Shown here piece after piece: positions 52,766 through 64,000 of a stretch of 64,000 nt of DNA. Each line of letters opens with the position of its first letter. The first letter of the stretch is position 1. Source of the stretch: Sporothrix humicola (Eukaryota > Ascomycota > Sordariomycetes > Ophiostomatales > Ophiostomataceae); the NCBI GenBank assembly GCA_021396245.1, contig WNYE01000019.1, forward strand, positions 372,001-436,000, written 5' to 3'. Made by a program: the position numbers and the translations under genes. The notes below the pieces were generated by a model. That model saw nothing but the letters and a program-made list of their open reading frames with translations. It had not been told where the DNA came from and did no database searches.

Positions 52766-55099
52766 ATGGGCCTCCGCGACCTATTAAAGAAAAAGGGCGG
52801 CAGCGACGACGAGGACGAGCCCTCGATCACGATCTCGCCGCCCCAATCGTCGTCGCAGTACAACAACGGCCAGAGCGAGTTTGACCAGTTCCAGCAGCAG
52901 TACAACCAGCAATTCTCACAGTCCTCCGGTTCACAACAACCACAACGCCGGAAAACCCCACCTCCGCGCCCCGCGCCGCCCTCCCCGCTCGAGACCCCCG
53001 AGTTTACCTTTATTCGCTCCGACACGCTCTCCCAAGAAGTGATCCACCCGCCAGGCCGGGACGATTACGGAAGCGGCAACGACAATTCTTACCTACAAGC
53101 AGGAGGTGGCAACGACGGTGGCCTGGCCAGCCCGGCGAGCCCGCAGAGCAACCGCCGCAGCTTCGACATGTTCCGCAAGTCGTCGCGCAGCGGGCGCAGC
53201 AGCCGCAGCGCGTCTGTGTCGTCTAGCATTGCCGGCGGCGCCGATGGCAGCAACGCCGCTGTTGAGTCCACGGCACGTCGCCTGTCGCAGCGCCTGCACC
53301 TAAGCCGGACACCCAGCACGAGCTCTCATGTGCCCGCCAACCTGCCCGAGATTGTCTTGCCAGAAGGCGAGGGCGAAGGTGGGAACTGGCCACAGGGCCA
53401 CATGTCGTCGCTGTCGCTGTCGTCGCAGGGCTCGGCGTCTAGCTCCAAGGGAGAGCAGCCAACGTCTGCCCCCGTCCCAGGAGCACGCAACAGCAAGCCT
53501 GCCCCGGCCAACCCGGCCGTCGAGTCGCAGTGGGAGAAGCGCGCGACGATGCTGGCCATGGAGAACGACAAGGTGCAACAGCTTGTCAACAGCCGGCCAA
53601 GCACGCCGGAAGGGCGTTTGGGAGGAGGGACCGGCAATGGAGCCGTCAGTCCTGCCGGAAGCAGCCGCAGCCGCAGCAACAGCGCCGCCGTCTCTAGCAA
53701 AGAGCTCGATGCCAACATCCAGGAAGCCATTCGGTTGCACGAGGAGGGCCAGCTCGAGCAGTCCACCCGCATGTTTGGCATCCTGGCCGACCCGCGGGGC
53801 TTCAACAACCCGCTGAGCCAGGTTCTGTATGGACTGGCGCTGCGACACGGCTGGGGCTGCGCGCCGGACACAGAAGCGGCCGTCAAGTACCTGTCGGCGG
53901 CAGCGTCCAATGCGGCGGCCGTTGAAGATATGGCGCTCAAGGCCGGCCTCAAAAAGGGCGGTGCAGCCAAGGGCGAGCTGGTGTTGGCCATCTTTGAGCT
54001 GGCCAACTGTTTCCGCAACGGCTGGGGCCTGGACCGGGACCCTCTGGCGGCAAAGCAATACTACGAGACAGCCGCTAACCTCGGCGACACTGGTGAGTTT
54101 ACTGTGCTCTTTTGCCTCTGTTGTAAACTTTTACTGACGATATAGATGCCATGAACGAAGTGGCCTGGTGCTATCTCGAGGGTTTCGGCTGCAAGAAAGA
54201 CAAGGTAAGCGTAAGCCCCTCAACAATTTTTTTTTCATTTTTTTTTTTTTTTTTCATCGTGATATATTGCCACCTCCTTGCATGTTCAATATCACATTGC
54301 ATGTCGTATTCATGGATCTCTTTCGTCTCCCTTGTCTCCTGCACTACTGTAGGTTGGCTCAGCTGTTCTGGTCTCCTTCGTCAACTCTTTGGGTTGGGCA
54401 CCAACAACTGTCTGAGAGCATGGCAAATAAGAATCTCTCAGCCGTGGTCTCTTGACTGCTTTTCAGCACCGAAAACCCCCACACTAAGGAGCATTCCGAG
54501 AGACGAGGGAGAGGAAAGAGAGACATGCAAATTATGCAAAAGGCTAGCTGGATGCTCTGAGAGGCTGAAAATATGCATGCGTCTATGCATCTCCCTTGAC
54601 CATTGTCACACTGAGGCTAATGCATGTTTTCCCCCTTTCTTACAGTTCTTGGCCTCCAAATACTACCGCCTGGCGGAGCAAAATGGCAACAAGACACTCG
54701 GCAACTCCTGGTAAGTTCTCTTCGTCCTCTCTCCAATCGTCGCATTCCTCTTCCTCTACCCCAGATCTTATTGGACCCGGCGTTTGAACACTCCCCCGCG
54801 GGGAATCCCTCTTCACTGGCCGTCTGTCGCAGCTGTTTGGGCAGCGACGGCTTGATAGGCTGTGAGCGTGCAGCTGCCTGCAGGGGAACGAAGGAAGGGA
54901 GGGCAAAGCAACATGGTGACCGTCTGACCATTGGCAGCCATTTGAATTTGCTCGCCTCGTTTTCTTACGTTCTCTATCCCTCATTTCCACGCAGACCTAC
55001 TCCGCACAAGTCCTTTCTCATATTTGAACATGGACTAACATGATACCTCACAGGATTTGGAAAGAAAAGTACGATCCCGACAAGCAGAAGAAGAAATAG
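52766..55099 (+). CDS. nif1: Sel1-repeat protein, Nif1-like
   Basis: 498 residues from exons 52766-54092, 54146-54204, 54646-54710 and 55054-55099. Residues 1-305 are disordered (Ser/Gln/Pro-rich, with MGLRDLLKKK at the start). The C-terminal 180 residues are Sel1-like helical repeats: ALRHGWGCAPDTEAAVKYLSAAA, FRNGWGLDRDPLAAKQYYETAA, and, after splicing, DAMNEVAWCYLEGFGCKKDK joined to FLASKYYRLAEQNGNKTLGNSW and then IWKEKYDPDKQKKK. Each splice continues a repeat, which supports all four exons. Introns 2 and 3 (441 and 343 bases) are long for this genome; intron 3 has a GACTAAC branch point. The layout fits the fungal group annotated as cell-cycle inhibitor Nif1, which in fission yeast is linked to the mitotic kinase Nim1. 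The name is transferred by resemblance only. Confidence 0.85.
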
Positions 55100-57999
55100 A
55101 CTGGTGGCTGGTCACTTTTTCTTTTCTTCATGCGTTTATTACCCCTTTCAACAACATTACACTGTACTTTTATTATTTTTGGCTTATTCTTTTTTCTTCT
55201 TGCCTTTTGGAAACAGCATTTTTGTTATAGTTTTGTTTATCATTATCTGCTCCTTGTCTTTTGGATGGTTATACTCTTGCGTGACGTTGAACCGGCTTTT
55301 TCTTGGATACTCTTCTTATACTTTTCGTATGGATGGTGATTTGGAAACAAAATGTTGTTCATCTTTTGCTCGCTGTCATCTCATATTGAGAATATTATTG
55401 TCTGTAGACTGAACTGCAATAGTATACGGGGACTTCCTGAATCTCACTTGCAGGAGAGGATGAGGACTGTCTGCCTTTTTGCTGCAACAGATGCATTCAC
55501 TGCGCCTCACATGAGCAATAGACTGTCCTGAAGGACGAAGCTGAAGAAGTAGTATGTCGTAGAGTCACTCTACATACTCCTTCGATTCCATCGTTTGTTT
55601 TCTAAGAAATGTATCTCGCTGCGATGTGGCTTGCCTGTCACACTCTCATTATTCACGGTGCACGGATCAAAGAGTATGAAAATCAAGTGAATAAAAGCTA
55701 AACTAAAGTGAGATATGAGGAAATAAAGTCCATCAGTCATAAAAGCCTTAAATGTCATGATATCATCATCCAAAGGACGGGCTATTGGCGATGCAACCGA
55801 AAATAGAGAAAAAGAGGCTGACACTCTTGGTTCTTGCTCTCTCCTCTCCCATCCCGTGCTGCAGTTCTCGTCGTTCCCATCCCATTCCCATCCTCCGTCC
55901 CGACTCCCCCAAGGCGTATCTTCTCCCTTGCTCCCCAATTTTCCATGCAACCTTTTCCGCCAGTCCGTGCCATCACTTTTCCATTGTGATGTTCCAAAAA
56001 AAGATGCCCAAAAGCATAAAACTCCGCGCTCGCTGATTCGATGTTATTTTTCGTAGTAGTTGTTTTTGTTTTGTTTTTTTCGTGCTGGGTATATCGATGT
56101 CGTTGTTCTCGTAGAAGACATAAAGAAAAAGAGAAGTCGTCTTGCGTTTTCCGTTCAACGCGCCGACAACATAAAGAGTGATTGTCGGTTTGGTGTTTGG
56201 CAGGTGTGTGTGCCAGTGTGTGTATTTCGAAAAAGATATTTGTCGAAAAGTTGGAATGTTGTCTTCTTCTTTGTGTTACAGCTCGCCGTAGGTCGCGTTG
56301 AGCTCTTCTTTTCCGAATTCTCAATCGTGCTTCCGCCACCTTTCGAGACTCGACCTTCCTGATTCCCCTTTCATCAGGGATCGTGAGGTTGCTCTTCATG
56401 GGGAAGGAAAGAGGTAAAGAAATGATGTAGCCAAAGGACTGCTGAGGCCGAACATAAAAAGAAAACGAGGTAAAAAAAAATCAAAGCAAACCATGAAAAA
56501 GCGAGTCCAATCTGGTCTAGGCGATTTTCCACGACCTCTCGCAAGACTGGCCGACCCTCCCAAAGTACATGATAAAAATAGTTAAATGATAAAACAGTAA
56601 AAATGGTGTTGAAGGTTGCATCGGATTGTGTTCTTTTGCAATGATCTTCGGAGAGAAACAAGAATCGTCATCCGTAAAAAAAACAAAGGAAAACAAGAAC
56701 AAAAGAAAAAATCTCGTCAGGGCTGCGCAGTCCGCTTTTTTCCTGTCTTTGATAGAACAAATATAAGGAGCAGATGGCTAGACCATGAAAAGGGACAGAA
56801 AAAAGAACAGTGGAGGGAGGAGTAAGACCGAAGAAGAGAAGAGAAAGAGGTTGTGATAGAGAAAGAAACCTTGAGAAAATGAAGCAAGATCAGAGAAACG
56901 AAAGAAACAAAACCAGAGTCGCCGGCCGGATTTGTCTAAATCAGCCATCCCAAAGGGCCGAAATGCAGAGACAGGGCACAAGGCAAATGACCGCCTTTCC
57001 CAGTGCACCATTGCAAAACCACCCACCCAGTGAAAGAGAAATGCACAAACATAAGGGCGTTAAACATGAAACCGTGAGACGTCAGACGTTAGAAAACAAA
57101 AAGCAACAGTCTTTCATAAAGGTCGAGGTTGAAAGCAGAAGCAAAAAGCAAAGGCAGGAAATCAAAGAAATCAAAACTGAACAAACACGCTCGCTGGCTT
57201 GGCTCGCTTGATAACAGAAGGAGAAATTCAATGAAAAGGCAAAAAGCAGAAAAGCAAATGAAGAATGGAAAACGATAAAAGGGGAGATGAAAATGATGAC
57301 AACCGCAGACGGACAGAAACAGGACTCAGACAAGTGGCGGTGGCCCTTCAAGTCGAAGTGAAGTGAAGTGGAGAACGAGGAAGAGGAAGAAGGAAATCAT
57401 TGTGTCCTAGATTTGCAAGTTGAGTACTTTTCGGTGGCCAAAAAGTGCAAAACAAAACAAGAAAAGAGGAAACAACAAAAGAAATTCGGAAGCCGGCGGC
57501 TCGCAGAGCCCAAAATGAGTGTCGGGTAACCCCGTTTGGATTGGGGTCTCGAAGTGATTCGAGAATGCAGAATAAAAAGCATGGCGCGTGAGCGCGTTGG
57601 TTTTGTTGGTTGCGTTCGGTTTTGCGAAGGCAATAAAAAGACAAAAACTCGCTGAAAAGCAAATCCGATGATAAAGCAAAAGTGAGAAAAAAACAACTGT
57701 CGCAGTTGGTGTGCGAAGATCGTGTAGCTGTTCGATGCCGTTGACTGTCATAATCCGAATGAGGAAGAGGGATGAAAAGCAAAACGCAAAATAAGAAAGC
57801 AGAAAAAATGCTCAAAAGCAAGTCGTAAAAGAGAAGAGAACCGGTCTTCTCTGAGCTGTTTGTGTCGTCGTTGCGGAAATCAAATCATGATCATGAAGAA
57901 AGTAAAGTCGTTTAAAAAATGCAAAAGCGCGTGCAGAAAACCCTCGCAGCGAAGAAGACGAAGAAAAAGAAGAAGCAAAAAGCAGCAGACGGCAGCAAG
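55100..57999. other. Convergent gene-poor region, nif1-like / bZIP
   Basis: 2.9 kb containing both 3' ends. The left part is T-rich; from about 56.4 to 57.9 kb the plus strand is markedly A/G-rich, giving Lys/Arg/Gln-rich frames on plus and Phe/Ser/Leu-rich frames on minus, neither protein-like. Nothing else named. Confidence 0.6.
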
Positions 58000-60082
58000 T
58001 TACTGCTGGCCGTCAGCACGGGGAGATGCTGTGTTGACCTCAGAGACCATCTTGACAAAGGAGCGCACCACGTCGGTAGGGATCTGGTCCCACAACAGCG
58101 ACCGCGTGTAAACCTCAGCCTTGCTGTTGCTGCGCATAGAAGCAAGAGCGTCAGCAAGGTTGCGGCGGCCCTGGTTGGTAGGAGTAGACGACGGAGCTGC
58201 GGCCGCAGTGTCGGGGAAGCTGGACACAACGCCGCTGTACTGCTCAGCACTCAGTGAGAAGATCTGCTCATTGGCCTGTTCCTCGGTGGGTTGCATGAGC
58301 TGGTCTGAGAGTTGGCCGAGCATGGATGGTTCAACGGTGGCCGGCTGGGCCCAGGCAGAAGCAGAGACAGATGGGACAGGAGCCGCGATATTGGCACTGA
58401 CTGAGGACGAAGCAATGACAGCAGGGGCCACAGCTGAACCGACATTCGGGGCGTTCTCGCCGGCATCCTTGAGAACGTTCTCCAGCAGCTCAGCGGAGGC
58501 GACGCGCATCTCATCCGAGACATGCGGAATGCTGGGCATCTGGCGGCTCGACATGACGAAGGCGCCAACAAGGAAGAGCATGAAGAGAAGGCCACCCTGG
58601 GTGCCCGACTTTTCGGTCGATGCCAGGACGGAGTTGACAGCCTCGGCGTCATTATTCGTCTTGGTCGGCTCGGGGTCGGCCTTGATCTCAATGACCTGCT
58701 GCTCAGGCTGCTGCGGCTGTCCAACGTTTGGCATGCCGGGGAACAAGTGCTCCCAAGAGTCGGTGGCGCCATCCATGGTGAGGCTCTCCATGTCGCCAAA
58801 GGGGCCCATGGTCGAAGCACTGGTGCCAGCACCAGTGTATCCTGACACATGAGAAGCCATGGAGTTGGTCGGAGCGACGGAGCCCTCAAGAACCTGAACA
58901 TGATTGGAGAGGACGCTGATCTTCTTGCGCAGATCGGCAGTCTCGATGGTGTGCTGGCGGATCATCTCTTCCTTTTCCATGTTCATCGTGTCGACGTACT
59001 GGTTGAACCCTTGCTTCTCAATCTGAAGCTCAGAGATCTGAATGCGGAGTGAGTCGAGCTCGTGCTCCAGGTTGCTGATGTGGTTGGTGTAGTGCTTCTT
59101 CTCATCCTCGAGCCGTTCCGTGTGCATCTTCTTGCGCTGTCTGGAGTCCAGTCTGTGGAGTGTTAGTATATGACATGTAGAAGGGAATAGATGAGTATAA
59201 AAAGCAGAACGGGATGATGACTTACGCTGCCTGTCTGTTGCGGAGGAGACGCTTCTGCTGCTTCAGCTCCTTAATCTCCTGCTCGTCCTTGGACTTTGAG
59301 ATGAGAGAGTCGATGTTGCTCAGGTTGCGGTCAGACGGAATGTCGAAACGGGAGTTCTTCTTGCGGACGCCATCGCCACGGCGCATGTCGTTGAATGAGC
59401 GCATCGTCGGGCTCTGCGGCGGAATTCTCTTGACCATGGCCGACTGGGTGTCAACGCTGTCGTTGCTGGAGCTGACCTGCATGGGAACCGAGCCAGCCGA
59501 GGTGGTCACGACCATGTTGGCTGCTGTGGGCACACCAGGCATGCCGTGAACCGTCTGGAACAGACCGGTACCCATGAACGGCGTCTGAATCGGACCACGC
59601 TGGAAGACAGATGCGGAGGGATCAAACTCAGCCGACAGGCCATCAAAATGAGCGACAGGAGTGGCGACACCCGAAGCAGCGCTTGTGCTTGCCGTCATGG
59701 GCCACGAACCGAGACCCATGGCTTGATGCTGCTGCTGCTGCTGCTGCTGGTGCTGCTGAGCCACCTGCTGGTGGTCCATCCGCAGGAACGGGTTGTTGCC
59801 GGCCTCAAAGGGGTTGACGGACGGGACGGTCTGCATCTCAACGCGCGGCCAGTCCTCTTGCTTGGGCGAGAAGAAAGTGTTGTTGAGGGCAAAGGAATCT
59901 CTCCTGCTGTCGACCATGGGCGGGGACATTTCGAGGCCGGAGTCGATGGCGTTGTGGTCCAGGACGGCGTCGTCAAGTATGCTGTCGTCTTCCTCGAAGT
60001 ATTTTTGTGCAAGATGACCGGATGTGTCGACTGACAGTTGACCTTGTCTGAATGTGGAATTCATAGGATATGACAAGACCAT
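58000..60082 (-). CDS. bZIP transcription factor with C-terminal hydrophobic segment
   Basis: 669 residues from exons 60082-59226 and 59152-58000. The 73-base intron (59153-59225) has donor GTAAG, branch TACTAAC and acceptor CCACAG, and it splits the basic region: spliced sequence reads LLRNRQAALDSRQRKK, giving the diagnostic N-x7-R (N282 to R290). The leucine zipper follows with L300, Y307, L314, L321 and L328. The N-terminus contains a 7-Gln run (HQQQQQQQHQ), a DSILDDAVLD acidic patch and a conserved-looking RRGDGVRKKNSRFDIPSDRNLSNID just before the basic region. At 472-486 a hydrophobic stretch (GGLLFMLFLVGAFVM) could be a membrane anchor. After it comes RVASAELLENVLKDAGE and a helical end (GRRNLADALASMRSNSKAEVYTRSLLWDQ). 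Family name uncertain; possibly the LziP/CREB3-like group. An alternative start is Met7. Confidence 0.88.
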
Positions 60083-63000
60083 TTTTGGTCTGGCTGTGTG
60101 ATGGGAGTGCGTGAGAGGAAAGATGCGGGAGTAAATAATGGTCGCCTAGTCTGCTAGTCTGGCGATGTCGAACAAGAAGCGGTCGGGAAAAGAAGGTGCC
60201 AAAAATAAAATGGAACAAATGGGAAAAGAAGAGAAATGAAATGGCAATGAAAAGATTTCCGAATGCAGTATTTCGCAAGGAGAATAATAGAAATAGAACG
60301 ACCGAGTGTGCGTCGGGCAAGAGGTCTATTGAGGTTTTGAGAGAAAGGTTCTGTCGAAAAAATCGGTGGTTAGTGCGGGCTTTGGGTGGCTGACAACAAC
60401 GAGGGCTGAACGGGCCGGAAGGAAGCGGCGCTGTTTGATCAGTCGGTGTTTGTGGTGTATTTTTCTGTGTATCTTCTGCTTTTCTCTCTTTTTCTCTCTC
60501 TTGCTTGCTTCTTTTATTTTTGGTAAAAGAACCTAGCAGGGGTTTGAACGGCAGGTGGAAGGGGCGAGTTTTGGCTGAGGGCGGTGGAGAAGAGGGTGTG
60601 AAGTGGGTGAGGAGGGGAGGATGAGGAGCAGATGGAGAGGGTGGAAAGAAAGAAGCAAGAAGGAAGAAAGACCGTGGTGGAAAATGGAATAGATGTTGCA
60701 AAAGAATAAAGTGCACGATCAAAGACGAGGCAAGGGAGAATGCGATAGAGCGATACGTACAGAGAAAGCAAAAGAAAGAAAGAAAATATTGAAAGGATAT
60801 ATGGCACGAAATGGGTGTTGGATCGGAAGTTGTGAACCAAAGGGGATTTCAACAAGAGGACACGAATGGTGGGGAAGACGGGTGGGAGGGCGGCAGGGCC
60901 TTTTAAGAAGAGGGAGGACGAAGGAGGAAGAGGAGGAGACCAGAATAATAGAAGAGCAGGACAAGAGCACACAGGACGGTGAAAGGAGGATGCACGAGGA
61001 GGAGCAGGGTTGTGGGGGTGTGGGTGCGGGAGAGAAGGGTAGATGAAGTTTGTGGACGGCGTTGTGCAAAGAGGAGTTTGAGGGGAATTGTGCAGAAGGA
61101 TGTCAGCAGTTTGGGGGGGACTTGATAACTTGGGACTTTGGGTTCAGCTGACAGAGGCTAGGGAACTGCGGCAGACGGCCGACGCCTTGGTGGTCTCGAT
61201 CGTGCAGCAGCGGGAAGAGAGGGGGCAGATGTAGATAAAATAGAGGAGAATCGAGAGAAAATCGAGAGAAAACAACAAGATAGACGGAAAGGGAGAGAGT
61301 GATGAGGGACACCAAAGGGGAACGCCAAAATGGGAATTCCAGGTTGAAGATCTCGATAGAATCAGGGAAAGGACGGATCAAGGAAGCACTTACAAGACGG
61401 TAAAGTGGCGTGCGCGTGGGTGTTCTGCCGCGTATTCTTGAAAGGTGGGAGGAGGATGAAAAGCTTTCTGAGTATGCTGGGGGCTGGTGTTTATACTTGT
61501 ACAGATGGAAGCGAGGGCGAGGACAATAGTTCGTGTGGAAACAAGGAAGATCGGTAAAGTATGTCGTATAAACCAAAGAAACCAGAAAAACATAAAAATA
61601 TGAATGAGATCCGAATGTTGTTGTTGTGTATTATCTTGCTAGGGCAGCAGAAGCAGGAAAAAGAGGGGAGGGGAGTGAAAACGGAGTGCGGCCGTCGTTG
61701 CCTTTTAATCCCTTTTTCTTTTTGTCGACGATGCCACTGGGATACAGTGGGAAGAGCCACAAAGTGCGCGCGCGCGTGAAAAGAGGCGTTTTGGAGAGGT
61801 GGTGTGGGTGCATTCAAGGGGATGAACGAGTAGGAGGTAGGACGGATATGGGGGGAGGGGACAGGGAAGAAAGAAGCAAGACCCAAGAAAGAAAAGAGAA
61901 AAAGAAAACAAAAAAAAGAGAGCAAAAAGAGAGACAGTGACAGGGGTTAGGCCAATAATAGGAATAATAGAGGGCTGACAGGGGGCTGGCAAAAGCTGTA
62001 AGAGCGGTTGAGGGCGTGTGATGGCGAGACTGAGGCGATGAGCGATGAGCGGTATGGGATCCCAGAAGAGCGATGGGCACTGGGCGTGATGCTTTTCGTA
62101 ACTTGTTGTTCTTTCTTTTCGGCCTTGGGCCTCGAAAACAGCAGTTTGAGAAGTGATAAAAGAATAAGAGAGAGAAGAGAAAATGAGTCAACATGCAGAA
62201 CTGGGGAGAAATGGGGAATAGGGAGAGAATAGAGGGCAAACACACTTTCACGAGGCAGGAACGACGGATGTCACAGGCAGATTTTTGGCAGTTTACATTG
62301 TCACTTACAGAAGGCAGGCACGATGGGGAGCAGACTGACTGACAGAGTTCGACTTGCCTACTTGGGAAGCATCTCCATTGCACTTTCCGTGTACGAGCAA
62401 ACACCATCGCTCGAGCGGCAGGTGCGCACGACCTTTGAGAAAAGGGAAGGACCAGCCCGTCGCGGGCCCAATACCTCGTTTTCGACCTCTCCCTGTCTCT
62501 CTTCGAGTTCTCTATTTGTGTCTTGTTTCCTTTCCTCTTGTTAGTGTCTACCGAGCGGTGTACTTGAAACTCACCGCAAGATGGCAGCAAATGCCAGGTC
62601 ACGATGGAGTCACCGGCTATTTGCCGAGAACAGGAACCCGCTGAAGACTGAAGACTTGTGTGGACCACAGAGCCCCTCTTTCCATTTGCGGTGCAAGTGG
62701 ACGTCCAAAACGACACACACTTCCTCGATCACTGTAACTTCATTGTGACTTTCTCTTCCCGGCACCAGCACCTGTCAGGCGGACGCGAAAGGGGACGGCC
62801 AGAAAAGCAACTGGGAGTGAGTGGGTCCCAACTGTTTACAGCGGGAAGGACGATCGTTACAGGGGACGAAACGGGATATCAACAACCTCAACGACATTGC
62901 CTGACATCACAGACAACAGGCTGTGGAATGCCGTCTCTTTGTCAACACGGCCTCTCCTGGCCGCGGCCCTGGGCACGAACATGAACCACAAGAGATTTCC

Positions 63001-64000
63001 ACTTTGTTGGGATATGAATCAAGGCTTTGAGACTTGGGACTTGGGCGACGGGCCGGCGACGACGAGGCCCGTTTGGCAGAAAGTAAAGAATGAAAACAAA
63101 CTAGGCCGCTGCAAACGAGACCAAACGAGGCCCGGATATCGACTCTATCGATGCCAGGGCACTGCAGCGCAAATCAAATTACAAGGCGATCGGGCGATTG
63201 AAACGCAAGGGAAAAAAAAGGACACGAAAAGGTCGTACCAGAGGGCGAAATGAAAGGAGAGCTCACGATACTTTCTCGTGGCCAGTAGCTGCCCCATGAA
63301 ATGCGAATAAGGATGCGATCCATTCGGCAATCAACCGACAAGCCGGTGCATGCTCTATGCTCTATGCTGCATCTTTGCCCTTGTGCATCATCAAAATATC
63401 AAAAAAGAAGTCATCTTCTAGCGTATTGGCATGGAGAAACGAAGGCAGACGAGCATGGGAGCATGAGAGGGTGGCCATAGGATCACCAGACAGAAGTTAG
63501 GAGAGGCACGCGTGATTTACTGCTCCAAACAGAAGACATGGGAGCAGAAGAGGCAGAAATACTATTGGAGGAATGGCAGGCTAGTCTGCCAGTGGCTGCG
63601 TCGTTATTTCCTCCCACTCTCTATGCTTCGCCGCCCTCGCATCTTCGGATTCAGACTTACGCCAGTTGCTGATGGCCGATGGGCTGATGGAGCCCCTCTG
63701 GTACTCTTAACAAAAAAAAAAAACAAAAAAAAAAAAAAAGAGGAAGAGATGTAAGATACCAATACAGTGCTCAGCGTCCATAGGCTCTTGAGGATTCAAG
63801 CCAGTCGTGACATTGCATCGAGAAATAGAGGCCGAAACGAAGACCGTGAGAGGCCATAACAAATAAAGACAGAGCGATGACCGGCAAAAGATCGAGCAAG
63901 TGAGAGAGAAGTCAGAGAGAAAGAGAGACAAAACGAGAAACCCCCAACGATGCCCAACGTCGACAGGGGTCATTTCAGTGAGCCATGCGCCGCTTCTGCA
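60083..64000. other. Upstream region of bZIP gene, right edge
   Basis: 3.9 kb without a supported gene. From about 60.1 to 61.9 kb the plus strand is strongly purine-rich, meaning pyrimidine-rich on the bZIP sense strand, as in long fungal leaders. Minus-strand GTAAGT donor sequences occur at 61388-61393 and 62303-62308, so spliced leader exons are possible. The right end has A-rich tracts near 63710-63739. Frames here are low-complexity. Confidence 0.55.
61388..61393 (-). other. Possible leader splice donor of bZIP gene
   Basis: Perfect GTAAGT on the minus strand in the pyrimidine-rich upstream region of the bZIP gene, preceded by CTT. A similar donor, CTGTAAGTG, lies at 62303-62308. Acceptors cannot be fixed by eye. 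Confidence 0.25.

Overview
The window reads as nuclear DNA of a filamentous ascomycete (Pezizomycotina, most likely a Sordariomycete). Introns are short GT-AG introns, several with a CTAAC-type branch point. Coding sequence is GC-rich, proteins carry long disordered Ser/Pro/Gln-rich stretches, and the gene set is ordinary for these fungi (Yvc1-type TRP channel, Pkr1, SmD1, Mtq2, Rad17, TFIIF beta, CE4 deacetylase, bZIP). I could not fix genus or species; an Ophiostomatales-like fungus is only a guess.

I support 18 protein-coding genes. From the left: about 6.6 kb with no convincing gene; an F-box protein with an Asp-rich, 12-His tail (minus); Pkr1 and SmD1 (plus); Mtq2, a small Cys-rich orphan and a Yvc1-like TRP channel (minus); then 8.4 kb without a convincing gene, up to a RING-finger protein (plus). 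From 31 to 42 kb there is a run of five minus-strand genes: APH-fold kinase-like protein, Rad17, a 4-Cys orphan, a HAD phosphatase and TFIIF beta. Divergent from TFIIF beta is a five-CCCH-finger protein, followed by a second F-box protein and a Cys/Met-metabolism PLP enzyme (all plus). A membrane-anchored CE4-like deacetylase (minus), a Sel1-repeat Nif1-like protein (plus) and a bZIP factor with a C-terminal hydrophobic segment (minus) close the coding part. The last 3.9 kb is purine-rich on the plus strand and looks like the leader/promoter of the bZIP gene.

No operon, secondary-metabolite cluster, intact transposon, rRNA, tRNA or CRISPR array was seen. The middle genes are mostly information-processing and checkpoint functions: splicing (SmD1), translation termination (Mtq2), DNA damage signalling (Rad17), Pol II initiation (TFIIF beta) and mRNA maturation (CCCH protein). 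They are independent housekeeping genes, not one system. I did not find a convincing new multi-gene system. The most interesting items are protein-level oddities (possible membrane-tethered bZIP, His12/Asp tail, shifted RING ligand, altered CE4 motifs, SQ/TQ cluster in Rad17), stop-free introns with lengths divisible by three, a 7 x 7-bp tandem repeat next to a perfect palindrome, and two large gene-poor stretches.
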